This document shows, one piece after another, positions 17,229 through 23,602 of a DNA stretch of 29,718 nt. Each line of letters opens with the position of its first letter. The first letter of the stretch is position 1. The position numbers were made by a program, and so were the translations under genes. The notes under the pieces are model-generated. The model did no database searches. It saw only the letters and a list, made by a program, of their open reading frames with translations, and had not been told where the DNA came from. The stretch comes from SVQP01 sp045658965 (GTDB lineage Bacteria; Bacillota; Clostridia; Oscillospirales; CAG-272): the NCBI GenBank assembly GCA_045658965.1, contig JAZOVZ010000010.1, forward strand, positions 1-29,718. Reading direction: 5' to 3'.

Positions 17229-17280
17229 AAACAAAAAGATAGACCCCGATGCAATCGCATCGGGGTCTATCTTTTTGTTT
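17229..17280. terminator. Perfect 24-bp hairpin terminator of the Val-Asp-Phe-Gly tRNA operon
   Basis: The arms 17229-17252 and 17257-17280 pair without a mismatch around the loop AATC. T runs on both strands let it stop the tRNA transcript (minus) and any transcript of repeat copy B (plus). The outermost base is also the last base of the encoded CCA of tRNA-Gly. Confidence 0.92.
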
Positions 17281-17355
17281 GGAGCGGATTACGGGGCTCG
17301 AACCCGCCACCTCCACCTTGGCAAGGTGGCGCTCTACCAAATGAGCTAAATCCGC
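17280..17355 (-). tRNA. tRNA-Gly (anticodon GCC), copy 2
   Basis: It is identical over 76 nt, CCA included, to 15408-15483. It is the last gene of the four-tRNA operon and abuts the terminator. Confidence 0.98.
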
Positions 17356-17358
17356 ATG

Positions 17359-17434
17359 TGGTGCCTCCGGTCGGAATCGAACCAACGACACGGGGATTTT
17401 CAGTCCCCTGCTCTACCAACTGAGCTACAGAGGC
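17359..17434 (-). tRNA. tRNA-Phe (anticodon GAA)
   Basis: The 76-nt cloverleaf includes CCA. The acceptor is GCCTCTG/CGGAGGC, the anticodon stem is GGGGA/TCCCC with loop CTGAAAA, and the T-loop is TTCGATT. It is third in the operon, 3 nt before tRNA-Gly. Confidence 0.98.
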
Positions 17435-17443
17435 TTATTTAAT

Positions 17444-17520
17444 TGGCGACCCGGATGGGGCTCGAACCCACGACCTCTAGCGTGACAGGCTAGCGCTCTA
17501 ACCAACTGAGCTACCGGGCC
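17444..17520 (-). tRNA. tRNA-Asp (anticodon GTC), copy 2
   Basis: It is identical over 77 nt to 15505-15581. It is second in the operon. Confidence 0.98.
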
Positions 17521-17523
17521 AAA

Positions 17524-17599
17524 TGGTGGGAACAATAGGGCTCGAACCTATGACCCTCTGCTTGTAAGGCAGATGCTCTCCCAACTGAGCTATGCTCCC
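17524..17599 (-). tRNA. tRNA-Val (anticodon TAC)
   Basis: The 76-nt cloverleaf includes CCA. The acceptor is GGGAGCA/TGTTCCC with one G-T pair, the anticodon stem is CTGCC/GGCAG-type with loop TTTACAA-like around TAC, and the T-loop is TTCGAGC. It is first in the four-tRNA operon. Confidence 0.97.
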
Positions 17600-17630
17600 A
17601 TTTGACTGTCGTTCTCGCGACGACTTGTAC

Positions 17631-17659
17631 ATTATAGCACGGCACTTTCGTTTTGTCAA
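17631..17659 (-). promoter_or_regulatory. Consensus promoter of the four-tRNA operon
   Basis: TTGACA (17659-17654) and TATAAT (17636-17631) are 17 nt apart on the minus strand, and the spacer ends GTGCCGTGC. It differs from the other tRNA promoter in only a few spacer bases. Confidence 0.93.
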
Positions 17660-17708
17660 TACTTTTTTTCAAATTTTTTTGATTTTTTTTACATTATCCG
17701 TTTAAGTC

Positions 17709-17738
17709 AAAAAAGGGCGGTTTTTCCCGCCCTTTTTT
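17709..17738. terminator. Terminator of the hslO operon
   Basis: A six-base A run plus GGGCGG pairs with CCGCCC plus a six-base T run around a short T-rich loop. It lies just downstream of the hslO stop and works in both directions. Confidence 0.92.
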
Positions 17739-17745
17739 GTGTTTT

Positions 17746-18633
17746 TTATCCAAACATGCTTTCCGCGTCAGCCTTGCCAAAGTAGTATTTCTTATCGCAG
17801 AAGCGGCAGCACACCTCAAGCTGCTCTCCCTTGCCCTCTGCAGCCTGCTCGGCAAGCAGCTTCTCCATTTCGGGTCGTCCCAGCGTGATCAGCGCTTTCT
17901 CTACGCGTTCGCGGGAGCAGTTGCACTTATACTCCACCTCCAGCTCGTCGAACACGTCGTATTCGATTCCCGAGAGCGCAATGTCCGCAATTTCCAAGTT
18001 ACTCATACCGCGGTCAAACAGCGAGGACACGTTTGACAGCGCACTGATATTCTTTTCCAAAGCCTCGACCGTCGCATTATCTGCAAAAGGCAGCAGCTGG
18101 ATCAGCACACCGCCCGCTGCGCGGCAGGACCAGTCGGTATCCACCAATACGCCCAACGCGCACACGGTGGGAATTTGCTCGCTCTGCGCAAAGTAGGTTG
18201 CCACGTCCTCGGCGATCTCACCGCTGACCAGCTCGCAGGAGCCGTTGGTAGGCAGCTCGCCGCCCATATCCTTGATCATGGTCAGAAGTCCCTGACCGAC
18301 CGCACCGCCCACGTCCAGCTTGCCGTTTGCCTTGAGCGGCAGATCGACGTTCGGATTCTGAATATTGCCGCGCACGTTGCCGTAGTAATCGCTGACTGCC
18401 AGCACTCTGCCCGCAGGTCCGTCGCCGCCCAGCATGACGGTGACCGAATCCTCTTTCTCGCCCATCATGCAGCCGATGATCGAGGTCACGGTCATCAGTC
18501 GCCCCAAGGTTGCGGTTGCAAGCGGCGTGGTATGATGATAAGAGATCATGGTATTGACGATCTCTTTAGAGTTGATTACGTGAATACGCGCGCTTCCGTC
18601 ACGGGTCATAGCGCGCAAAATGCTTGATGCCAT
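17746..18633 (-). CDS. hslO: Redox-regulated chaperone Hsp33
   Basis: The 295-aa product has the normal family length. The C-terminal redox switch is present as C237-N-C239 and C276-x-x-C279 (with an extra Cys275). The linker between the pairs is a few residues longer than in the E. coli protein. Known role: in reducing conditions the four cysteines bind zinc and the protein is inactive. Oxidation with unfolding releases zinc and turns it into a holdase that protects unfolding proteins in the cytoplasm. The start is set by AAGGAGAAC upstream. It begins 12 nt after the methyltransferase gene and is the last gene of a three-gene operon ending at the terminator 17709-17738. Confidence 0.96.
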   Translation of the reverse strand: MASSILRAMTRDGSARIHVINSKEIVNTMISYHHTTPLATATLGRLMTVTSIIGCMMGEKEDSVTVMLGGDGPAGRVLAVSDYYGNVRGNIQNPNVDLPLKANGKLDVGGAVGQGLLTMIKDMGGELPTNGSCELVSGEIAEDVATYFAQSEQIPTVCALGVLVDTDWSCRAAGGVLIQLLPFADNATVEALEKNISALSNVSSLFDRGMSNLEIADIALSGIEYDVFDELEVEYKCNCSRERVEKALITLGRPEMEKLLAEQAAEGKGEQLEVCCRFCDKKYYFGKADAESMFG

Positions 18634-18645
18634 TGGTTGTTCTCC

Positions 18646-19449
18646 TTATGTGTTTTTCTTTGCTCTTGCGGCGAAATACCACCGCTCCGTATTTTCCGTA
18701 GGGGCTGTAAAATCAAAATCCGCCCACACACCCAAAAATTCAAATCCCGCGCGGCAAAGTGCGTCCTTGATCTCGCAAAGCTCGTAGCAGCGCTCGGTCT
18801 GCACCTCGTCGGCTCTTGCAAAGCTGCCGTCTGCGTTCTGCTCGAACAAAGACAGATAGAAACGGCACAACCGTGTCTCGGGGTCGTACGCATTCTGCCA
18901 GCCACAGTAGATCTCTTTTTTATTGCCGTCCTCGTCCTCGAGCTCGTCTTCCAGAATATAGGCGCGGTCGCCGTACACCTCGCGAAAACGGTAAGGGGTA
19001 TTCATGTCGAACAAAAACAGCCCGTCGGGGTCAAGGTAATTGTGCACGCAGGCAAAGCACGCGTCCAGATCTCCGTCACCCGTCATATAGTTCAGGCTGT
19101 CCAGACAGCAGGTCACAGCCCCCACCGTGCCGTACAGCTCAAAGGCACGCATATCCTGCAGGATAAACAAGGGCCTCTTTTCCAGCTCCTCGTCCAGATC
19201 GCTTGCCAGCATTGCCTCACACAGCATGTCCTCGCTGCCGTCCGCGCCGATCATATCGTAGCCTCGACGCGCAAGCTCCAAGGTCATCCTGCCCGTGCCG
19301 CAGGCAAGGTCCAACAGCAAAACGGGGCGCGCGGGCAGATATCTGTCGAAACAGACCTCAAAAAAATCCGCCCACGCGCTATAATCCAGCTCTGCGTTGA
19401 GTTTGTCGTATACGCGCGCAATCGCGCCGTAGCCGTCATACGCCGTCAT
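18646..19449 (-). CDS. Class I SAM-dependent methyltransferase
   Basis: The 267-aa product has motif I LLLDLACGTG (residues 44-53), GADGSEDML as motif II near 69-77, and CCLDSLNYM near 109, which is the usual Rossmann methyltransferase order. It lacks membrane segments. The start is placed at the ATG at 19449 because GGAG lies eight bases upstream. An in-frame ATG 10 codons earlier has no such site. The start overlaps the end of the YerC-like gene by 14 nt, so translation is probably coupled. The closest general pattern is the small-molecule methyltransferases of Clostridia and Bacilli found beside housekeeping genes. The substrate is unknown. Confidence 0.9.
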   Translation of the reverse strand: MTAYDGYGAIARVYDKLNAELDYSAWADFFEVCFDRYLPARPVLLLDLACGTGRMTLELARRGYDMIGADGSEDMLCEAMLASDLDEELEKRPLFILQDMRAFELYGTVGAVTCCLDSLNYMTGDGDLDACFACVHNYLDPDGLFLFDMNTPYRFREVYGDRAYILEDELEDEDGNKKEIYCGWQNAYDPETRLCRFYLSLFEQNADGSFARADEVQTERCYELCEIKDALCRAGFEFLGVWADFDFTAPTENTERWYFAARAKKNT

Positions 19450-19756
19450 ATAAATTTCTCCGTTTTTCTCTCTTTTCAATGTCGTCGAGCACCTTGAGGT
19501 ATCCTTCGCTGCTGTACTTTAAGCAGCGGTTGACACGGCTGATGGTCGCAGTGCTCAATCCGGTGGTAGCCGCAATTTCGTTATAGATATGTCCGTCGCG
19601 CAGCATTTTAGCTGCCTGCATACGTCTGGACATCTCCTGTAACTCGGCAGGTGTGCAAAGATCGGCAAAGAAATCGTAGCAGTCTTCCACAGTCTCCAAA
19701 GTCAGTATGCCCTTAAACAAATAGGTCAGCTTTTCGTCCTTATTGACGTTACCCAT
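19436..19756 (-). CDS. YerC/YecD-type TrpR-family DNA-binding protein
   Basis: The 106-aa product fits the TrpR-like YerC family in length and layout. An N-terminal helical part (LTYLFKGILTLETVEDCYDFF) leads to LCTPAELQEMSRRMQAA and a helix-turn-helix at about 55-85 (IAATTGLSTATISRVNRCLKY). Family members are small cytoplasmic regulators. TrpR itself binds tryptophan, but the ligand here is not known. I chose the ATG at 19756 for its strong GGAGG site; an in-frame ATG 16 codons earlier is not preceded by one. It is the first gene of the operon with the methyltransferase and hslO, after an extended -10 promoter. Confidence 0.92.
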   Translation of the reverse strand: MGNVNKDEKLTYLFKGILTLETVEDCYDFFADLCTPAELQEMSRRMQAAKMLRDGHIYNEIAATTGLSTATISRVNRCLKYSSEGYLKVLDDIEKREKRRNLYDGV

Positions 19757-19828
19757 AACATCCTCCGTTTTTTGTATTTGGGGGAAATGCGTGAATTTGT
19801 ACAAAAAGTTTATTATATACCTAAAATT

Positions 19829-19857
19829 ATTATAACATCTTATAATTCATATGTAAA
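19829..19857 (-). promoter_or_regulatory. Promoter of the yerC-like/hslO operon
   Basis: TTTACA (19857-19852) and TATAAT (19834-19829) are 17 nt apart on the minus strand, with TGT before the -10 box. The region is AT-rich and lies about 75 nt before the start. Confidence 0.82.
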
Positions 19858-19931
19858 GAGTATTTTTGAAAATTTACAAATTTCTTTGCGGAATTTTTTG
19901 TAACAAATCATTGAGAAACGTCAATTTGTTA

Positions 19932-19960
19932 TTGACTTTGGTGTCGAATCGTAGTATAAT
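19932..19960 (+). promoter_or_regulatory. Promoter of the XRE-type regulator gene
   Basis: TTGACT (19932-19937) and TATAAT (19955-19960) are 17 nt apart. The promoter is divergent from the one at 19829-19857, about 75 nt away, so the two could share a regulator. A leaderless region of about 40 nt precedes the start, with GGGAG at 19991-19995. Confidence 0.88.
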
Positions 19961-20001
19961 ATATGGTATCAGAAAGAATTTATACCAATCGGGAGTTAAT
20001 A

Positions 20002-21090
20002 ATGGAAATTAAAGTTGGAAAAAAGATCAAATTGCTCAGAAAAAAGAACGACGTCACGCAGGATAAGCTGGCAGCGCACCTTGGTGTGACCCCGCAGGCA
20101 GTTTCCCGCTGGGAAAGCGAGACCTGCTACCCCGACATTGAATCCCTGCCCGCCATTGCCGACTTTTTCGGTGTCAGCATGGACGAGCTGATGTGCTACG
20201 ACTCCTTGCAAAAGGAGCAGAAGGTAGCCGAATACGTGCAAAAGGTAGAAGCACTGTACGACCGCGACGAGCTTGCCGAAGCGTTGGCACTTCTGCGCGA
20301 GGCAGTTGCCGAGATCCCCTCCTCCTTTGAGCTGCAGCTGGAGCTGGCATCCACCCTTTCCGCCATCAACGCAGACGGCAAGCCCCGCCGCGCGGACATG
20401 CAGGAGGCGGTTTCCCTGTGCGTACATATCTTAGAGGACTGCACCGACGACCTCTTGCGCGACCGCACCAAAAAGACGCTTTGCGACATCTACTCGCACC
20501 AGCTGGGCGACGACGAGCGCGCGCAGGACATTGCCAACAAGCTGCACAGCATGAGCTTCTCCAAGGAGATCGTCAAGGCGACCGTGCTGACCGGTGACGT
20601 TGCGTTCAACCAGGCGCAGCAGAACTTGATTTTGTTTGCAGACAACATGTGGTGGCATATGTACAACATTGCTTGCGTACCCGATATTTCGGGCGACCAT
20701 TACACCGTGGATGAAAAGATCGCCATTCTGCAAAAGGCAGTGGATCTGTTCCTGCTGCTCTTTGGCGAGAACGATCTGCTGTACTACCACGACAGACTTG
20801 CCAACTCCTACCGTCAGCTTGCTATGTTCTATCTCATGAAGGGCGACAAGGCTGCAGCGCTTGCATGTGCGGAAAAGATGGCAGATCACGCCATTGCCTA
20901 CGACACCCGCCCCGAGCAGGCGACCTACACTTCCCTGCCCATCAACTGCGTGCAGTACGAGAAGGAGCCCGAGGGCGCAACCAAGTGCGCAAAGCTTCTC
21001 GCAGGCAGATTTGGCAGCCGCATCTGGGCACCCATCCGCGATACCGAGCAGTTCCGCGCCATCATGGCACGTATGAGCGAGTTTGCGTAA
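20002..21090 (+). CDS. XRE-family HTH regulator with a TPR-like C-terminal region
   Basis: The 362-aa product starts at the ATG at 20002, 6 nt after GGGAG. An in-frame ATG 13 codons upstream lies inside the promoter spacing and is rejected. Residues 7-62 form a Cro/CI-type helix-turn-helix (TQDKLAAHLGVTPQAVSRWES, with GVSMDELM after it). The other 300 residues are helical, with TPR-like pairs such as RDELAEALALLREAVAEIPSSFELQLELAS near 90-120 (only the ends are diagnostic) and similar ones near 270-310. This is the layout of peptide- or ligand-sensing regulators, but no ligand can be named. It is transcribed alone and is followed by a repeat and a terminator. Confidence 0.9.
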   Translation: MEIKVGKKIKLLRKKNDVTQDKLAAHLGVTPQAVSRWESETCYPDIESLPAIADFFGVSMDELMCYDSLQKEQKVAEYVQKVEALYDRDELAEALALLREAVAEIPSSFELQLELASTLSAINADGKPRRADMQEAVSLCVHILEDCTDDLLRDRTKKTLCDIYSHQLGDDERAQDIANKLHSMSFSKEIVKATVLTGDVAFNQAQQNLILFADNMWWHMYNIACVPDISGDHYTVDEKIAILQKAVDLFLLLFGENDLLYYHDRLANSYRQLAMFYLMKGDKAAALACAEKMADHAIAYDTRPEQATYTSLPINCVQYEKEPEGATKCAKLLAGRFGSRIWAPIRDTEQFRAIMARMSEFA

Positions 21091-21100
21091 CGGAATATAG

Positions 21101-21177
21101 AAAGCGACCTGCAAATGGGTGCTTCTCATAAGGAAGTTTACACCTATTTTGTAGGGACAGGCGTCCTCGACTGTCCG
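21101..21177 (+). repeat. Intergenic repeat, left copy of an inverted pair
   Basis: GCGACCTGCAAA, TTCTCATAAGGA, GTTT and a 27-nt end block (TGTAGGGACAGGCGTCC ...) occur here in this order. The same blocks in the same order lie on the minus strand at 21861-21939. The copy begins 11 nt after the stop of the XRE regulator. Confidence 0.8.
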
Positions 21178-21215
21178 ATAGCGCGAAAATTTGATACGCA
21201 GAAAGCAAAGATTAA

Positions 21216-21254
21216 CCCCGACAGATTTTAAAGGTCTGTCGGGGTGTTTTATTT
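21216..21254 (+). terminator. Terminator downstream of the XRE regulator gene
   Basis: CCCCGACAGA (21216-21225) pairs with TCTGTCGGGG (21235-21244), followed by TGTTTTATTT. It lies about 125 nt past the regulator stop, after the repeat, and converges with the small membrane-protein gene. Confidence 0.88.
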
Positions 21255-21285
21255 GCTTTAATAAATTGAAATTTATTAATTCCCC

Positions 21286-21573
21286 TTACTTATGAACAAT
21301 CTTATTAAGCGTAATAAAAAATACTCCATTCCATGCTATGCCTGAAATATAAAAGAGTAACCCTACAAGCCACATATGATCATTGAGATTGAATACTGTG
21401 GTATTGCAAATTATTGCGAAGCCTCCATATATGAGCATAAATGTAAGCATTCCTAAAAGCATACCCAAAGAGGACTTCTTAAATTTGCTAATATCTTTTA
21501 GAAATAAGTAAAACGAGTAAAACACTGAACCTAATATAGGTATTAATGATAATAAAATGTGTTTACTTTTCAT
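21286..21573 (-). CDS. Small membrane protein of unknown function
   Basis: The 95-aa product has three hydrophobic segments at about 6-25, 36-57 and 68-88, separated by short Lys-rich and Asn/Asp loops, and a basic C-terminus (NKIVHK). The start is supported by AAGGGGG 8 nt upstream. It is much more AT-rich than its neighbours, which with its position inside an inverted repeat pair suggests acquisition. I do not recognise the family. Three-segment layouts of this size occur among immunity and phage-shock-like proteins, but nothing here proves either. Confidence 0.7.
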   Translation of the reverse strand: MKSKHILLSLIPILGSVFYSFYLFLKDISKFKKSSLGMLLGMLTFMLIYGGFAIICNTTVFNLNDHMWLVGLLFYISGIAWNGVFFITLNKIVHK

Positions 21574-21675
21574 TTTTTGTCCCCCTTGTTTTTATCAAGT
21601 TCTATTTATCTTTCTGTTTTATCGCCAGTTTCGCCTTTGTATTACAAAGGCACAGGGCAAAGCCCATACCCCCTT

Positions 21676-21793
21676 GTAGGGCGGGGGACTCCCTCCGCCT
21701 TTTTTGATTCAAGGCATTCATTACGGCGGGATGCAAGCATATTTCGCTTCGCTCAATATCAAGTTTGCTTCGCAAACATCGCCCCCGCCCTAC
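21676..21793. repeat. Element bounded by a 12-bp inverted repeat, with small internal hairpins
   Basis: GTAGGGCGGGGG (21676-21687) and its exact inverse (21782-21793) enclose about 95 nt. The inside holds small hairpins with TTC loops: ATATT...AATAT at 21739-21759, and GTTTGC-TTC-GCAAAC at 21763-21777. No coding potential is convincing. Most of the gap 21574-21939 is this element plus the repeat on its right. Confidence 0.7.
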
Positions 21794-21804
21794 GATGTAA
21801 TCCC

Positions 21805-21833
21805 ATTATAACACAAATCGGCAGAGAAAACAA
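21805..21833 (-). promoter_or_regulatory. Possible promoter on the minus strand of the repeat region
   Basis: TATAAT (21810-21805) with TGT before it forms an extended -10 on the minus strand. At 17 nt stands TTGTTT, which matches the -35 consensus at only four of six positions. If active it would read through the repeat toward the small membrane-protein gene. Confidence 0.4.
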
Positions 21834-21844
21834 CATCTCTGCCG
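21819..21844. repeat. Isolated hairpin CGGCAGAG/CTCTGCCG
   Basis: An 8-bp perfect stem encloses a loop of about ten bases. It overlaps the -35 of the possible minus-strand promoter. No T run follows on either strand, so it is not a convincing terminator. Confidence 0.55.
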
Positions 21845-21860
21845 AAATTTATGTGTCACG

Positions 21861-21939
21861 GACAGTCGAGGACGCCTGTCCCTACAATTTTGGGTTATCC
21901 AAACATCCTTATGAGAACCTGCTTTTGCAGGTCGCTTTT
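21861..21939 (-). repeat. Intergenic repeat, right copy of an inverted pair
   Basis: On the minus strand it carries the same blocks as 21101-21177. Here the GACCTGC block can form a hairpin, ACCTGC-AAAA-GCAGGT, which the left copy has lost. On the plus strand that hairpin is followed by a six-base T run and could stop plus-strand transcription. It begins directly at the stop of the small gene 21940-22224. Confidence 0.8.
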
Positions 21940-22224
21940 TTAATTCTCTTCTATCGGCTTGCCCTTGATGAGCACCTGCGCTTTGCCGTTCTTGCCGACA
22001 ACCAATAACGCCTGGGTATCGCCCACGCGGAACGCCTCGCGGCGTGCAAGACCAAAGAACAAAAATTTGCTTGACAGCCCAAAGGTCTCGCCGTCGATCG
22101 TCACAGCCATTTTTCCCGAAATGGGTCTGCACGCGTATTCGATCTCGTGCGCGACGTCGTCTTCGATCACCGTCCAATGCTGCTTGATGCGGCTCTTTTT
22201 TCTCAATTTGCAATAATTATACAC
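21940..22224 (-). CDS. Small protein of unknown function in an operon with the gene before it
   Basis: The 94-aa product starts with GTG at 22224. No ATG or good ribosome site offers a better choice, and translation may be coupled to the gene that ends 9 nt upstream. The N-terminus is basic (KLRKKSRIKQ). The rest alternates hydrophobic and charged residues as in a compact beta domain (HWTVIEDDVAHEIEY, GKMAVTIDGE, FRVGDTQALLVV, GKAQVLIKG). No membrane segment or motif is recognised. It shares the promoter of the 387-aa gene. Confidence is lowered by the start and by the small size. Confidence 0.62.
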   Translation of the reverse strand: MYNYCKLRKKSRIKQHWTVIEDDVAHEIEYACRPISGKMAVTIDGETFGLSSKFLFFGLARREAFRVGDTQALLVVGKNGKAQVLIKGKPIEEN

Positions 22225-22233
22225 GCCCGCGAC

Positions 22234-23397
22234 TCACTTTCCGTAATTTTCAAAGTAATCGTTGGTGCAGAAATCCTTCTTTTCGGTAAACTTGGCGCGG
22301 ATATCGGCAAGATTGCCCGTATAGATGAGATAGCTGTACTCCAACGGCACAAAGCTCTGCAGCTTAATGGATTTGAGGGGAGCTACGTAATTGCAGGCAG
22401 CGTCATGCGGCTCCTTGGTGCCGTTATAGGCGTGTCTGCCGCCGATCAGCATGTCAACACCGGGTACGTAAAGCCCGATGCCCCAGTCGTTATCGTCGGT
22501 CCAGGCGCACCAAGTCTCGGTATCCCCCTTAGGCAGCGGGAAACGGTGGCGCGGCCAATCCTCGGGCCAGAAGATCAGATCGCGGCGTACCGAAAGCTCG
22601 TCGCCCGTCCAAGGCTGCTCCTTGTCGTAAAACCAGAAATTGCCCAGATAGCTGATGGTATAGAATGCGGGCACCTCCTGCCCCGCCTTGGGATGCTCCC
22701 AACCCGAGAAATCCACAAAGCGGTTGTCCACGCGCACTACGTCACCGTCAAAGGCATACGTATTTTCCATATAAGAGGGCGTATACCAAGCCTCGTGTCC
22801 CCAATCGCGCGGGCGGCACTTGATGTAAACGCTCTTGTCCGTGATCTCCACGTCCACCAGCTTGCTCTTGGCGTTGGTGCGGTCACCGCCCTGCACGGGA
22901 TTGTACCCCCACTTGTTGCCCATGAATTCACCGCACACAAAGGGAGGCTGATTTGTGCCGTAATACGACTGCTGCACAAGTCTGCCGGTGTCAAAATTGT
23001 TAAGCAGATTGCCAAGCCCCTCGGGCGCGTTTTTGTCTGCAAAACAGGAAAGACCGCCGCCCCATGCAAGCTCAATGCCCACACGGTAAAGATCATTTTC
23101 CATATAATAGGTCTCTGCCGCATATACGGGAATGATATCGGCAGTCAGGGAATGGATCTTGATCTCGGAGCCTCCCTTGATAAAGTCCACCTGCACGTCC
23201 ACGGGAGCTTTTGCCTGCTTGCCTGCAAGATACCCGTCGATCAGACAGCGGAAGGTCTTGTTCTGCCCTGCCTCAAGGAAAAATTCCTCCGAATAAAGGT
23301 CATCGTCCACGTAATAAGTCAGCGTGCCGCGCACGGCTGCATCTGCCGAATAGGTCAGCGTATATCTGTTAAACGGATTGCTATATTCAAATCTCAT
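22234..23397 (-). CDS. Beta-rich protein of unknown function, possibly glycan-related
   Basis: The 387-aa product has no signal peptide or membrane segment. It is rich in Trp and Tyr and in beta-strand patterns; for example YRVGIELAWGGGLSCF near residue 103, NNFDTGRLVQQSYYGT near 133, and WYTPSYMENTY near 200. The last two look like the aromatic and polar surfaces of carbohydrate-binding or lyase-type beta-sandwich folds, but I cannot name a family. AAAGGAG lies upstream of the ATG and a consensus promoter lies beyond it. It is the first gene of a two-gene operon. Glycan handling is only a guess from composition. Confidence 0.72.
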   Translation of the reverse strand: MRFEYSNPFNRYTLTYSADAAVRGTLTYYVDDDLYSEEFFLEAGQNKTFRCLIDGYLAGKQAKAPVDVQVDFIKGGSEIKIHSLTADIIPVYAAETYYMENDLYRVGIELAWGGGLSCFADKNAPEGLGNLLNNFDTGRLVQQSYYGTNQPPFVCGEFMGNKWGYNPVQGGDRTNAKSKLVDVEITDKSVYIKCRPRDWGHEAWYTPSYMENTYAFDGDVVRVDNRFVDFSGWEHPKAGQEVPAFYTISYLGNFWFYDKEQPWTGDELSVRRDLIFWPEDWPRHRFPLPKGDTETWCAWTDDNDWGIGLYVPGVDMLIGGRHAYNGTKEPHDAACNYVAPLKSIKLQSFVPLEYSYLIYTGNLADIRAKFTEKKDFCTNDYFENYGK

Positions 23398-23426
23398 ATG
23401 AAATCTCCTTTCACGATAACAATTTC

Positions 23427-23455
23427 ATTATATCTCATTTGGTCAGATTTGTCAA
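23427..23455 (-). promoter_or_regulatory. Consensus promoter of the beta-rich protein operon
   Basis: TTGACA (23455-23450) and TATAAT (23432-23427) are 17 nt apart on the minus strand, both hexamers perfect. It lies about 30 nt before the start codon. Confidence 0.93.
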
Positions 23456-23523
23456 GAATTTCACTAAAATCACTTTATTTTTAGGACTTTTGTGAATGTT
23501 GGATGAATATTGGTGCATAGCCC

Positions 23524-23552
23524 TTTACAAATGGGACGAGTTGTTATATAAT
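23524..23552 (+). promoter_or_regulatory. Promoter of the ABC transporter operon
   Basis: TTTACA (23524-23529) and TATAAT (23547-23552) are 17 nt apart, about 50 nt before the ATPase gene and divergent from the promoter at 23427-23455. A second TATAAT-like stretch follows within 20 nt, so the start site may vary. Confidence 0.82.
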
Positions 23553-23602
23553 GTATAATGATATAATAGTATTATGCAAAGTATTTGCAAATTGAGGTAA
23601 GT

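Noticed and set aside
16857..17280. CRISPR array or T-box leader
   Set aside because: There are only two copies of about 170 bp with conserved rather than unique middles, so not CRISPR. No T-box consensus or downstream synthetase or transporter gene is present.
17178..17423. 81-aa plus-strand reading frame and the opposite 17146-17391 frame
   Set aside because: Both run over repeat copy B, the terminator and the tRNA-Gly and tRNA-Phe genes. They show the same false tRNA translations and lack ribosome sites.
15408..17599. Integrated phage or conjugative element at the tRNA genes
   Set aside because: No integrase, relaxase or phage gene is present between or beside the tRNA clusters; duplication explains the identical tRNA genes.
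21559..22008. 149-aa plus-strand open frame
   Set aside because: It overlaps the inverted repeats and the end of the minus-strand gene; no ribosome site and no plausible protein composition.
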